From the NCBI GenBank assembly GCA_964438705.1, contig CAYTKQ010000009.1, forward strand, positions 1-64,000: 64,000 bases of DNA, in the 5' to 3' direction. A program made the position numbers and the translations under genes. Below are positions 42,357 to 51,585 of this stretch, piece by piece; position 1 is the stretch's first letter, and every line of letters starts with the position of its first letter. The notes under the pieces are model-generated. The model had not been told where the DNA came from and ran no database searches. It worked only from the letters and a program-made list of their open reading frames with translations. This stretch comes from Christensenella sp964438705. GTDB lineage: Bacteria; Bacillota; Clostridia; Christensenellales; Christensenellaceae.

Positions 42357-42899
42357 TTAATCTGTCAGCACTTTACGGTTCTTTACAAAATATGCGATGC
42401 ACGAGTAGATCGACAATGCCACGCTCACCCAAATGAGTATGCTTCCGATTGATACGGGCACAAATGCGAAGGGCCAATCATTCAGAAGCAACAGTATGAT
42501 CGCGATAAACTGCACCACCGTTTTCAGCTTGCCCGACATATCCGCCGCGATCACGACCCCTTTTGAAGCCGCCACCAGACGGATGCCGCTGATGATGAGC
42601 TCGCGCGCCTCCAAAATGAGCACCGCCACAAAGCCGACCTTTCCCCAATCCATCAGCAAAAGGAGTGCCGCCAGCACAAGCAGCTTATCTGCCACCGGGT
42701 CCCAAAGCTTGCCGAAGTTTGAGACCTGATCGTGTTTTCGCGCCAAATATCCGTCAAGCCAATCCGTAATTGCTGCTACTGTAAATATGATAGCAGCCCA
42801 GATGTTCCAATGAGGGACATTCACGAAATAAAGCAGAACAAAAAACGGAATCAGGACAATTCGGAGCATGGTCAGTACATTGGGCGCATTCCATTTCAT
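42357..42899 (-). CDS. pgsA: CDP-diacylglycerol-glycerol-3-phosphate 3-phosphatidyltransferase
   Basis: Makes phosphatidylglycerol phosphate, the committed step to anionic phospholipids. The 180-residue integral membrane protein has about five helices and the CDP-alcohol phosphatidyltransferase motif, spread over DGYLAR, then SNFG, then LWDPVADK at about residues 50-73. Its start overlaps the rimO stop by 4 nt (ATGA); recA follows after 22 nt. Confidence 0.95.
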   Translation of the reverse strand: MKWNAPNVLTMLRIVLIPFFVLLYFVNVPHWNIWAAIIFTVAAITDWLDGYLARKHDQVSNFGKLWDPVADKLLVLAALLLLMDWGKVGFVAVLILEARELIISGIRLVAASKGVVIAADMSGKLKTVVQFIAIILLLLNDWPFAFVPVSIGSILIWVSVALSIYSCIAYFVKNRKVLTD

Positions 42900-44221
42900 T
42901 TCACAAGTTCTCCCGTACAGTCGTAGCTATAGGCCATCGTGATCCTGACCGGATAATACTTTCCTTCTTCAAGGTCCTCGTCTGTTTTGACGAAAATTTT
43001 CCCGTCCACATCCGGCGCTTCCGCGTACGATCTTCCAAAATAAAGGCCGGAGTGTTCGTCCTTTCCTTCAATCAGGACTTCATACACACGATCGACGCGC
43101 TGCTGATTCCGATCAAGAGAGATCGACGCCTGCGTGTTGAGCACGGAATCCCTGCGGAACTCCTTTTCCTCCTCGTCGATCTGATCCTCCATTTCCGCCG
43201 CGGGCGTTCCTTCCTCCTGCGAGTAGGCAAAAACGCCCAAGCGGTCAAACTGATGCTTTTTCAGCTCACTATATAAATTGATTACATTCTCACGCTTTTC
43301 GCCCGGGAATCCGACGATCACGGTGGAGCGCACGATAAAATCCGCCGAAGCCGCCCTGATCTTGTTCAAAACGCCGTCTGTCAGCTCCCATGTGTTTCGG
43401 CGATGCATTTTTTTCAAAATTTCGTCATCCGTGTGCTGGATCGGAATATCGAGATATTTTACGATGTTGTCATGTGCGCACATCACGGATAAAAGTTCAT
43501 CTGTGATACCATTGGGATAACTGTAAAGCACGCGCAACCATTTCACGCCATCGATCCGCGCGGCTTTGTCCATCAGCTTTGCGAGGTTGACATCTTCTTT
43601 AAGATCGCTTCCGTAGTTCGTCGTATCCTGCGCGATCAAGATGATCTCGCTGTATCCGGCCTGCGCGAGCGAGGTAATTTCATTGAGGATCGCCTCCGGT
43701 TTCCGGCTCCGGTATTTCCCGCGGATGAAGGGGATCACGCAATAGCTACAGCGGTTATCGCACCCCTCCGCGATCTTCACATAGGCAGTCGGCGGCAGTG
43801 TAGTCAAAATGCGCTGTGAAAAGCTTTCGTCGATTTCCTGATCGGGATAGCTCTCGTATTGGCTTCCGCCCACGACCTGCTCGATCGCTTGTTTGATTTC
43901 CTTATATGCAGCCGTGCCCAAAAAGGCATCGACACGCGGCAAGGTCTCCTTGAGCTCGTCGCGAAACCGTTCGGGCAGACAGCCCGTTACGATGATGCCC
44001 TTTAGTTTCCCAAACTTTTTCTGCTGCTCTGCCTCAAGAATGGTGTTGATCGATTCTTCCTTCGCGTCGTTGATGAATGCGCAGGTGTTGATGAGCATGA
44101 TATCCGCTTCCTGCATATCCTGCACAAATTCATACTCGTCCTTGAGCTGCGCAAGCATTTCTTCCGTATCGATCGTATTTTTGACACAGCCAAGCGAAAT
44201 CACGCCGATTTTTACAGTCAT
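42896..44221 (-). CDS. rimO: Ribosomal protein S12 methylthiotransferase RimO
   Basis: Radical-SAM enzyme adding a methylthio group to the conserved Asp of ribosomal protein S12. The 441-residue product has the UPF0004 domain starting VKIGVISLGCVKNTIDTEEML, with INTCAFINDAKEESI, the radical-SAM cluster CDNRCSYCVIPFIRGKYRSR and a C-terminal TRAM domain. The SLGCVKN start and the AF-I-DAKEES motif distinguish it from MiaB, which is also present in this window. It lies 4 nt after ftsK. Confidence 0.96.
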   Translation of the reverse strand: MTVKIGVISLGCVKNTIDTEEMLAQLKDEYEFVQDMQEADIMLINTCAFINDAKEESINTILEAEQQKKFGKLKGIIVTGCLPERFRDELKETLPRVDAFLGTAAYKEIKQAIEQVVGGSQYESYPDQEIDESFSQRILTTLPPTAYVKIAEGCDNRCSYCVIPFIRGKYRSRKPEAILNEITSLAQAGYSEIILIAQDTTNYGSDLKEDVNLAKLMDKAARIDGVKWLRVLYSYPNGITDELLSVMCAHDNIVKYLDIPIQHTDDEILKKMHRRNTWELTDGVLNKIRAASADFIVRSTVIVGFPGEKRENVINLYSELKKHQFDRLGVFAYSQEEGTPAAEMEDQIDEEEKEFRRDSVLNTQASISLDRNQQRVDRVYEVLIEGKDEHSGLYFGRSYAEAPDVDGKIFVKTDEDLEEGKYYPVRITMAYSYDCTGELVK

Positions 44222-44225
44222 TTTC

Positions 44226-46613
44226 TTACTCCTCTTCCTGCGGCTCCGTAAGTGCGCGAAGCTCGTCCTTTGTGATCAATACCTGTCGGCCCTTGCTGCC
44301 ATCCATCGGCGACACATAGCCGTGTTCTTCGAGTTGATCGATCAGCCGCGCCGCACGCGCATAGCCGATCCGCAACCGCCGCTGCAGCATGGAGGTGGAG
44401 GCCTGATCGTATTCCACGATGGTCTCGAGCGCGCGCACGAACAGTTCATCCATTTCCGCCTGTCCGCCCATGGTGTTTGCGCCTTCCTTGGAGATGCCTT
44501 CGATGATCTTGGCATCGTAATCCGCTGTGGTGCGTTCCTTTAAGAACTTTGTGACCGCATCCACCTCGCGGTCAGAGATAAAGCAGCCCTGCAGCCGCAC
44601 CGGCTTGGGCGCACCCGACGGATAGAAGAGCATATCGCCCTGCCCCAAAAGCTTTTCCGCGCCCGCCATATCGAGGATCGTACGGGAATCGACCTGCGAA
44701 GACACCGCGAACGCGATGCGCGACGGGATATTGGCCTTGATGATGCCTGTGATGACATCCACAGACGGGCGCTGCGTCGCAATCACAAGATGGATGCCGC
44801 TTGCGCGTCCAAGCTGCGCGATGCGGCAGATCGCGTCTTCGACCTCGCCGGGAGCCACCATCATCAGATCGGCAAGCTCGTCGATCACCACAAGAATGTG
44901 CGGGAGCGCCTCGCCTTCCGGTTCTTCCTTGATCAGCTCGTTATACTTTTTCAGATCCTTTGCGCCCTTCGCCGCAAACTGACGATAGCGCATCGTCATC
45001 TCGTTGACTGCCCAATTGATCGCCGAAGCCGCTTTTTTGGGATCGGTGACCACCGGAATCAGCAGATGCGGAATTTCATTGAACACATTGAGCTCTACGA
45101 CCTTTGGGTCGATCATGATCATCTTGACATCTTCGGGTGCCGCATGATACAAAATGCTGACAATCAGCGAATTGATGCAGACGCTCTTGCCCGACCCTGT
45201 CGCGCCCGCAATCAGCAGATGCGGCATTTTTGCGATGTCCGCATACACATTTGCCCCGGCAATATCTTTTCCGAGCGCAAAAGAGATGGGGCTTTTGACC
45301 TGTTTGAACTCCTCGCTGCCCACAAGCTCACGCAACCCGACGGAGCTTGTCTCCGCGTTGGGAATCTCAATGCCCACAACGGGCTTGCCGGGCACGGGCG
45401 CTTCGATGCGCACATCGCGCGCGGCGAGATTCATGGCGATATCGTCCGACAAATTCACGATCTTGCTGACTTTGATGCCCGGCGCAGGCTGTACTTCATA
45501 ACGGGTGACAACCGGGCCGCGGCTCACATTCACGACCTTTGCACTTACGTTGAAGCTTGCGAGCGTGTTTTCTAAAATCTCGACGTTCTTTTTCAAATCC
45601 GCCGTTCCGCTGCGCACACTTTTTTCCGTCTGATTCAACAAATTGAGCGGCGGTTTGACGTATTTTTTCGCGGTGTGCGCAACACCCGCAACCGACGCAA
45701 ATTCCGCCGTATGCTGGGAAACAGGGACGTGCTCTGCCGTCACTTCTATTTTGCGCCTGCCCTTTGCCTCGGGCTGCGCCTCATCATCAAACTCGATGTC
45801 CGTATCCGAAAACACCTTGCGGTATTCCCCGGGATCGTAATCGGAAAAGTCATTTTCAGAGGCCGGCGGCGCATATGCTTCTTCAAAGTTTGACTCTTCC
45901 ACAAGCATATTGAATTCGTTTTCCGCTTCCTGCTGCATACGCTGGGCCTCTTCCTGCCGCGCCTGAAGCTCTGCTTCGCGTTCCAAATCCAGACTTTCAA
46001 TATACAGGCGTTTTTGCTCCCGCCGCGCTTCCGCGCGTGTTTTATATTCGTCATACGTCGTCTTGACAACGCTGCCGATATCCTTGCTCACCTTTTTGAT
46101 AGACAAGTTTGTGAGTGCGACCGCACACACCGCGATCCCTGTGATAAAGACGATGTAACTCCCCACAAGACCCAAGAAACGATACGTCCAATAGGAAAGC
46201 AGCGAGCCGAGCACGCCGCCGCCCGCGAGGTCTGATACGCCATAATCATACGAATCCTGTATGAAGCGACCAAAACTCCCCCCCTCTGCATATACCTCGC
46301 CCATCTGCGTGGTATGTGCCAAAGAAAACACAAAAAACACCGCAAGCGCAAGCAAAATCAGCTTGCCGGGGTTGGTCGATTTTTTGCGTGAGGCGATCAC
46401 CAGTATGCCCACCAGTCCTAAAATGATAGGGATCACATAACCGATCGCTCCGCAGAGGCCGAATACAAAATCCTTTATAACATTGCCAAAGACACTGTCG
46501 ATATTCAAATAGATGGTAACGGCAACAAAAATCGCCACGCCAATGATGACGATGCCGACGATCTCATTTTTTTTGTTGGAATTCTTTCTTTTTCGTTTTT
46601 TACGAGCTGTCAT
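44226..46613 (-). CDS. ftsK: DNA translocase FtsK/SpoIIIE
   Basis: Hexameric DNA pump acting at the division septum. The 795-residue product has about four N-terminal transmembrane helices (about 20-165), a charged linker (about 185-320), the alpha/beta motor with Walker A GATGSGKS and Walker B VVIDELADLMM, and a C-terminal gamma winged helix (about 730-785) that reads polar DNA sequences. The start is ATG at 46613, 5 nt after GAGG; an ATG six codons upstream has no ribosome binding site. SpoIIIE and FtsK are not separable by eye. No clear sporulation gene other than the Spo0A-like one is present. Confidence 0.95.
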   Translation of the reverse strand: MTARKKRKRKNSNKKNEIVGIVIIGVAIFVAVTIYLNIDSVFGNVIKDFVFGLCGAIGYVIPIILGLVGILVIASRKKSTNPGKLILLALAVFFVFSLAHTTQMGEVYAEGGSFGRFIQDSYDYGVSDLAGGGVLGSLLSYWTYRFLGLVGSYIVFITGIAVCAVALTNLSIKKVSKDIGSVVKTTYDEYKTRAEARREQKRLYIESLDLEREAELQARQEEAQRMQQEAENEFNMLVEESNFEEAYAPPASENDFSDYDPGEYRKVFSDTDIEFDDEAQPEAKGRRKIEVTAEHVPVSQHTAEFASVAGVAHTAKKYVKPPLNLLNQTEKSVRSGTADLKKNVEILENTLASFNVSAKVVNVSRGPVVTRYEVQPAPGIKVSKIVNLSDDIAMNLAARDVRIEAPVPGKPVVGIEIPNAETSSVGLRELVGSEEFKQVKSPISFALGKDIAGANVYADIAKMPHLLIAGATGSGKSVCINSLIVSILYHAAPEDVKMIMIDPKVVELNVFNEIPHLLIPVVTDPKKAASAINWAVNEMTMRYRQFAAKGAKDLKKYNELIKEEPEGEALPHILVVIDELADLMMVAPGEVEDAICRIAQLGRASGIHLVIATQRPSVDVITGIIKANIPSRIAFAVSSQVDSRTILDMAGAEKLLGQGDMLFYPSGAPKPVRLQGCFISDREVDAVTKFLKERTTADYDAKIIEGISKEGANTMGGQAEMDELFVRALETIVEYDQASTSMLQRRLRIGYARAARLIDQLEEHGYVSPMDGSKGRQVLITKDELRALTEPQEEE

Positions 46614-46699
46614 GAAAACCTCTTCAACCATAAGTTTACAATCTTATCTATTATAGCATCTAACGATCTTATTTTCAATCGCTGTGAGGTCCGCGAATC

Positions 46700-46734
46700 A
46701 AAAACAGATATGGACCGCTGTGAGTCCATATCTG
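46700..46734 (-). terminator. Intrinsic terminator of the M16 protease gene
   Basis: CAGATATGGAC (46705-46715) pairs perfectly with GTCCATATCTG (46724-46734); reading leftward TTTTTGATT follows. An outer CGCGAA/TTCGCG pairing extends the structure. Confidence 0.8.
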
Positions 46735-46751
46735 CATGTGTTCGCGTTCCT

Positions 46752-48023
46752 TTAAAAAACAATCTTGCGCAATTTTTCCCTGTCGTCCACTTTTCCCACG
46801 CAAGTGACCGTCAGCCGGTCAAGATCCAGACACAGATCGAGGATTTCGCGCGTATCTTCAAAGCTGACCTCATTCAAGAGCCGAAGCACTTCCTCATCCG
46901 AATAGACTCTGCCTGTGAGGATCATGCCCTTGCCGATCGCGCTCATTTTAGAGGAAGTGCTCTCCAAAGAAAGGATCAGATTGCCCTTTGACTGTTCCCT
47001 GCTTTGCTCGAATTCCTCGTGTGTGATGCCTTTTTCCTTGAGTACGCGCAATTCTTGCAGAATCATTGCCGCGACCTGCTCGGCGTTGTCTGCCATTGTG
47101 CCCGCGTAGACACCATACATCCCTGTATTGCGATACAGGGCCGGATATGTGAACACGGAGTATGCCATACCCATTTCTTCACGGATTTTCTGGAACAGCC
47201 GCGAGCTCATGGACCCGCCGATCACATTGTTTACGATGTTGAGCGCGTATTTGCGTTTATCGCTCAGATCGATACCCGGCAGCGCCATGCACAGATGCAC
47301 CTGCTCGATGTCTTTATCCGTGATTTCAAAGCTGTGCGCCTTTGGCGAAAAGCCGCTGCAATCCGCAAACGCAGGAATACTCGCCTGGTTTTTGTTGATT
47401 TTCCCAAACAGCCTGTTGAGTGAATCTTTGAGCGCCTGCACGTCAAAATTTCCAGCCACCGCCACAACGATATTGGAAGCCGTATAGTAACGATCCATAT
47501 AGTTTGTTAAATCTGCGCGTTTGAAGCGACGGATATTTTCCGCTGGGCCAAGGATCGTCTTTTCGAGGGAGCATCCGCTGAAATAGGTGCTCGAAATCAG
47601 CTCCATCGCGACATCTTCCGGGTTGTCGTTGCTCATTGCGATTTCTTCAAGCACCACGTTGCGCTCCTTATCGAGCTCCTCTTCCAAGAGCGTCGCGTTG
47701 CAAAACAAATCTGTGAGTATTTCGAGTCCCGCGTCCAGCTTTTCATCGATCACCTTGATGTAGTAGCAGGTGCATTCCTTTGACGTGAACGCGTTGATCT
47801 GACCGCCAATGTTGTCCACATCAACCGCGATCTGCTTCGCGCTGCGCTTTTGTGTGCCTTTAAAGAGCATATGCTCGATGAGGTGGGAAATCCCGTTTTC
47901 TTCCTCTGTTTCGGTGATGGAACCGGCGCCCACCCAAATTCCGGCGGTCACTGAGTGGAAGTTTGGAAGGCGCTCCGCGATGAGCCGCGCGCCACATTCC
48001 AGCTTTTCGTCAATAAAATTCAT
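46752..48023 (-). CDS. M16 family zinc peptidase (YmxG/PqqL-like)
   Basis: A 423-residue insulinase-family protein with the inverted zinc motif HLIEH (GISHLIEHMLFKGT) and the downstream Glu in KERNVVLEEIAMSNDNPED. It also has the second half-domain with the R/Y pair region (GMAYSVFTYPALYRNTGMYGVYAG). It matches the processing-protease-like M16 proteins often located after pnp in Firmicutes (YmxG), as here. Its substrate is unknown. Confidence 0.92.
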   Translation of the reverse strand: MNFIDEKLECGARLIAERLPNFHSVTAGIWVGAGSITETEEENGISHLIEHMLFKGTQKRSAKQIAVDVDNIGGQINAFTSKECTCYYIKVIDEKLDAGLEILTDLFCNATLLEEELDKERNVVLEEIAMSNDNPEDVAMELISSTYFSGCSLEKTILGPAENIRRFKRADLTNYMDRYYTASNIVVAVAGNFDVQALKDSLNRLFGKINKNQASIPAFADCSGFSPKAHSFEITDKDIEQVHLCMALPGIDLSDKRKYALNIVNNVIGGSMSSRLFQKIREEMGMAYSVFTYPALYRNTGMYGVYAGTMADNAEQVAAMILQELRVLKEKGITHEEFEQSREQSKGNLILSLESTSSKMSAIGKGMILTGRVYSDEEVLRLLNEVSFEDTREILDLCLDLDRLTVTCVGKVDDREKLRKIVF

Positions 48024-48042
48024 TTTCGCATCCTTTCGTATG

Positions 48043-48084
48043 AAAAAAGCCGACGCGAGAAAATTTTTCTCCCGGGCCGGCTTT
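48043..48084 (-). terminator. Intrinsic terminator of pnp
   Basis: A long imperfect stem: AAAGCCG...GAGAAAA pairs with TTTTCTC...CGGCTTT, followed by TTTTTT reading leftward. It lies 13 nt after the pnp stop and before the M16 protease start, whose own expression then needs read-through or a local promoter. Confidence 0.8.
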
Positions 48085-48097
48085 CCTTCAGTCGGTT

Positions 48098-50197
48098 TTA
48101 GTCGAGCTCCTCGGGCTTGACGCCTTTATGCGTCAGATTGATACGGCCCTGTTTATCGATCTCGACAACTTTTACAAGCAGCGTGTCTCCGATATTGCAC
48201 ACATCTTCGACCGTCTTCACATATTCGTTGGAAAGATTGGAGATGCGGCACATCCCCTCTTTACCCGGAGCAAGCTCCACAAACGCGCCAAAGTTCATGA
48301 TGCGCGTGACCTTGCCGTTGAACACTTCACCCACTTTAACATCTTTGACGATCGTCTCGATGATCTTGCGCGCTTGTGCGGCAGCCGCATCGTCGGGTGT
48401 GAGGATCGCAACGCGTCCGTCGTCTTCGATGTCGATCTTCACGCCGGTATCGTCGATTATCTTATTGATGACCTTGCCGCCCGCACCGATAACCTCGCGG
48501 ATTTTATCCGGGTCGATCATAAACTGGATGATCTTCGGCGCAAAGGGCGAAAGATGCTCGCGCGGCGCAGAAATCACTTCGTTCATTTTATCGAGGATAT
48601 GGAGTCTGCCGCGCAGAGCCTGTGCAAGCGCGCGTTCGAGAATTTCCTTATCGATTCCTTTGATTTTGATATCCATCTGAATGGCTGTGATGCCGTCCTT
48701 TGTTCCGGCGACCTTGAAGTCCATGTCGCCAAGGAAGTCCTCAAGCCCCTGAATATCCGTCAGCACGACGATCTTGCCTGTTTGAGGGTCTTGGATGAGG
48801 CCCATCGCGCAGCCCGCGACCGCTTTTTTGATCGGCACACCGGCGTCCATCAGCGCAAGGGAGCTCGCGCATACGCTGGCCTGAGAGGTAGAGCCGTTGG
48901 AGCTGATGACCTCAGAAACTGAGCGGATGGCATAGGGGAATTCCTCTTCCGAAGGAAGAACCGGTTCAAGCGCTCTTGAAGCAAGCGCGCCATGACCGAT
49001 CTCGCGACGGGAGGTGGAACGCATCATACGCGCTTCGCCCGTGGAATACGGGGGCATGTTGTAGTGATGCATATAGCGTTTGTAATCTTCCTCTGAAAGC
49101 CCGTCAAGCGTTTGGCCTTCACGCAGACCGCCAAGCGTCACAAGGTTCATTGCCTGCGTCTGCCCGCGTGTGAATACCGCGCTGCCGTGCGTTCTCTTGA
49201 AAAGGCCGGTCTCGCACCAGATGGGGCGGATGTCTTCATACGATCTTCCATCCGGGCGAACCCCTTCGTTCATGATCTTGCCTCTGACGATCTCTTTCAT
49301 CATGTTGTAAAGCGCGTTTGCGATATGCGGCGCTCCCTCCGGGAACTGTTCCGCAAAATGCTCCTGCACTTCCTGCTTGATTTGATCTTCGCGCGCTTCG
49401 CGTTCATCCCTGTCAAAGGTATCCAGACTCCAGGCAACCTTGTCCATCGCAAATTCACGCACCGCGCAGTCGATGTCTTCCGGAACGTGATAAGGTTCCA
49501 CTTCCTTTGCGGGTTTGCCGATTTCGTCTTTGATGTTCTGGATGAAGGCACAGATGCGCTTCACTTCTTCGTGCGCAAACAGGATCGCATCGAGCATTTC
49601 CTGCTCGGATATTTCGTTTGCGCCCGCTTCCACCATCATGACGGCGTCCTTCGTTCCTGAAACCGTCAGGTGCAGCCTGCTCTTTTCACGCTGCGCGCTA
49701 TCGGGATTGATGACATATTCGCCATCCACAAGCCCAACGACCACAGACCCCGTCGGCCCTGCGAACGGAAGTCCCGAAATGCTGAGGGCGGCGGATGAGC
49801 CGATCATTGCGAACACCTCGCCCGGAATATCCGTATCCACGGACAGCACCGTAGCAACAACCTGTACGTCGTTGTAATAGCCCTTCGGGAACAGCGGACG
49901 GATGGGGCGGTCGATAAGCCGCGCCGCCAGAATCGCCTTTTCCGAGGGCCGTCCTTCACGCTTGATAAAGCCGCCGGGAATTTTACCCGCAGCATACATT
50001 TTTTCTTCATACTCCACACTCAGCGGAAAAAAGTCGATGTTCTCGCGCTGGGTTTTGGAGCCCGTCGCGGTCACGAGCAATGCCGTATCGCCGCATCTTA
50101 CAATGACGGAACCGTCTGCCTGCATGGCATATTTTCCGCTCTCGATGCTGAGGGTGCGGCCTCCCAGTTCCATTTCAAATACTTTACTTTCCTGCAT
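48098..50197 (-). CDS. pnp: Polynucleotide phosphorylase
   Basis: 3'-to-5' phosphorolytic exoribonuclease. The 699-residue product has two RNase PH-like domains, the second with GHGALASRALEPVLPSEEEFPY, joined by an all-helical linker, then a KH domain (IREVIGAGGKVINKIIDDTG) and a C-terminal S1 domain (GEVFNGKVTRIMNFGAFVEL). Full length. rpsO lies upstream as in most bacteria, but a terminator separates them. The ATG follows AGGAGAAC. Confidence 0.98.
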   Translation of the reverse strand: MQESKVFEMELGGRTLSIESGKYAMQADGSVIVRCGDTALLVTATGSKTQRENIDFFPLSVEYEEKMYAAGKIPGGFIKREGRPSEKAILAARLIDRPIRPLFPKGYYNDVQVVATVLSVDTDIPGEVFAMIGSSAALSISGLPFAGPTGSVVVGLVDGEYVINPDSAQREKSRLHLTVSGTKDAVMMVEAGANEISEQEMLDAILFAHEEVKRICAFIQNIKDEIGKPAKEVEPYHVPEDIDCAVREFAMDKVAWSLDTFDRDEREAREDQIKQEVQEHFAEQFPEGAPHIANALYNMMKEIVRGKIMNEGVRPDGRSYEDIRPIWCETGLFKRTHGSAVFTRGQTQAMNLVTLGGLREGQTLDGLSEEDYKRYMHHYNMPPYSTGEARMMRSTSRREIGHGALASRALEPVLPSEEEFPYAIRSVSEVISSNGSTSQASVCASSLALMDAGVPIKKAVAGCAMGLIQDPQTGKIVVLTDIQGLEDFLGDMDFKVAGTKDGITAIQMDIKIKGIDKEILERALAQALRGRLHILDKMNEVISAPREHLSPFAPKIIQFMIDPDKIREVIGAGGKVINKIIDDTGVKIDIEDDGRVAILTPDDAAAAQARKIIETIVKDVKVGEVFNGKVTRIMNFGAFVELAPGKEGMCRISNLSNEYVKTVEDVCNIGDTLLVKVVEIDKQGRINLTHKGVKPEELD

Positions 50198-50272
50198 AGT
50201 TCTCCTATGTCCTCCTTATATTTACCCTTAATTGATAACAATATAAATATCCCAAAAAAGATCAAGTGATGC

Positions 50273-50299
50273 AAAAAGAGCGAGTAAAACCCGCTCCTT
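50273..50299 (-). terminator. Terminator between rpsO and pnp
   Basis: GAGCG and CGCTC (50278-50282 / 50292-50296) pair, extended by A/T pairs, with TTTTT reading leftward. A short stem, so it may be leaky and allow read-through into pnp. Confidence 0.6.
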
Positions 50300-50304
50300 C
50301 CCGT

Positions 50305-50568
50305 TTACTTTCTCAATTTCAGGCTTTCGATGAGGCTTCTATAGCGCTCAATATCTTTTTCCTTCAGATAGTTCAAAAGGCCTCTTCTCTTACCAACCAT
50401 TTTTAGAAGTCCGCGTCTGGAATGCGAATCCTTTTTGAATTCCTTCAAGTGCTCGTTCAAGTGGTTGATCCTGTAGGTCAGAAGCGCGATCTGCACCTCC
50501 GGCGATCCCGTATCCCCTTCCTTCTGGGCATACTTTTGAATGATTTCTGTTTTAACTGCCTTATCCAT
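50305..50568 (-). CDS. rpsO: 30S ribosomal protein S15
   Basis: Primary binder of the 16S rRNA central domain. The 87-residue product is full length, with DTGSPEVQIALLTYRINHLNEHLKEFKKD in the middle and the HSRRGLLKMVGKRRGLLNYL RNA-binding segment. Ribosome binding site GGAGGTAAC. It has its own promoter and a structured leader that may be an S15 autoregulatory site. Confidence 0.98.
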   Translation of the reverse strand: MDKAVKTEIIQKYAQKEGDTGSPEVQIALLTYRINHLNEHLKEFKKDSHSRRGLLKMVGKRRGLLNYLKEKDIERYRSLIESLKLRK

Positions 50569-50591
50569 TTTGTTACCTCCATTTGTTGTAA

Positions 50592-50645
50592 ACGCGTTAT
50601 GCTACGGCGCCGTCGGAGTTGTCGCGCACCGGAGCATACGTTTTT
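50592..50645 (-). promoter_or_regulatory. Structured rpsO leader, candidate S15 autoregulatory RNA
   Basis: On the - strand TATGCT (50638-50633 on the + numbering) pairs with AGCATA (50603-50598). Inside, CGGTGC can pair with a GGCGCCG segment (one G-T), leaving a GACAACTCCGAC loop. It ends about 17 nt before the ribosome binding site. S15 leaders of this kind are known in several phyla, including Firmicutes, but differ in sequence. Confidence 0.45.
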
Positions 50646-50661
50646 AATTCACATGATAAAT

Positions 50662-50690
50662 AGTTTAGCATAAGATATATGCTTTGTAAA
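50662..50690 (-). promoter_or_regulatory. SigmaA promoter of rpsO
   Basis: On the - strand: -35 TTTACA (50685-50690), 17-bp spacer, extended -10 TGC-TAAACT (hexamer 50662-50667). It overlaps the ribF 3' end and gives a leader of about 85 nt. Confidence 0.65.
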
Positions 50691-51585
50691 CCTCTAAATT
50701 CCGCAGCAATTTGCGTGCCGCCTCCGCATCCTGCGCGATCTGCGCCTGCAGGGAGGCAACGTCCGCAAATGCTTGCTCCGGACGCAGAAAGGAAACAAAG
50801 TTGACGCGCATCCGTTCATCGTATACGTCCCCGGAAAAATCAAAAATGAAGGTCTCGATGTTCGGGACGCCATTGCTGCTCACCGTTGGTCGCACTCCAA
50901 CATTGGTGACTGCCGGAAAGCATTTCCCGTCCACCTGTGCGATGGTCGCATATACGCCATAGCGCGGCATCAGCTTGTCCGTCGATATATTTGCCGTTGG
51001 AAAGCCAATCGCCGAACCCAGATGCTTCCCCTTTTCGATGTGCCCTTCTATAAAATAAAAACGCCCCATCAGCTCGGCGGTCTGCTCCATCTCGCCGCGC
51101 TCGATGTGCGCGCGGATAAGCGTGCTGCTCACCTTACCCTCTCCGCATGCCACCTCGGGCACGATGCACACTGAATAGCCGTACTTTTCAGCCTGTTCCG
51201 CAAGATAGGCCGCGTTTCCCTCCGCATTCCTGCCAAAACGGAAATCGAAACCCACGGTGATGTGCTTCGCGTTGAAATCGTGCACCAGCCCCTCGATGAA
51301 TTCATCCCTTGAGAGCTTGGAAAACGATTCCGTGAAGGGCTGCATATAAAGCGCATCCACCTGCAGCGACGAAAATATTTCAGCCTTTTCATCGGCCGTA
51401 TAGATATTCTTTAAAATCGCGTGATTGGGCTTCGTGTCAAATGTATAGATCAGTGATTTCAGCCCGGTGCATTGTTTAATGTCGCGCACGAGTTCCGCGT
51501 GCCCCTTATGTATGCCGTCGAACAGCCCGACCGCGACGGCCGTCGGCTCCTTGTATGGCAGGTCGGTTTCTTTTAGGAGTTTCAT
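50665..51585 (-). CDS. ribF: Bifunctional riboflavin kinase / FAD synthetase
   Basis: Converts riboflavin to FMN and FMN to FAD. The 306-residue product has the N-terminal nucleotidyltransferase domain (VAVGLFDGIHKGHAELV, VGFDFRFGRNAEG, VSSTLIRAHIERGEM) and the C-terminal kinase domain (GHIEKGKHLGSAIGFPTANI). Overlaps truB by 4 nt, the usual truB-ribF order. Confidence 0.96.
   Translation of the reverse strand: MKLLKETDLPYKEPTAVAVGLFDGIHKGHAELVRDIKQCTGLKSLIYTFDTKPNHAILKNIYTADEKAEIFSSLQVDALYMQPFTESFSKLSRDEFIEGLVHDFNAKHITVGFDFRFGRNAEGNAAYLAEQAEKYGYSVCIVPEVACGEGKVSSTLIRAHIERGEMEQTAELMGRFYFIEGHIEKGKHLGSAIGFPTANISTDKLMPRYGVYATIAQVDGKCFPAVTNVGVRPTVSSNGVPNIETFIFDFSGDVYDERMRVNFVSFLRPEQAFADVASLQAQIAQDAEAARKLLRNLEVYKAYILC

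Noticed and set aside
44226..46613. Sporulation-specific SpoIIIE
   Set aside because: FtsK and SpoIIIE share this layout; without more sporulation genes nearby the specific name is not supported.
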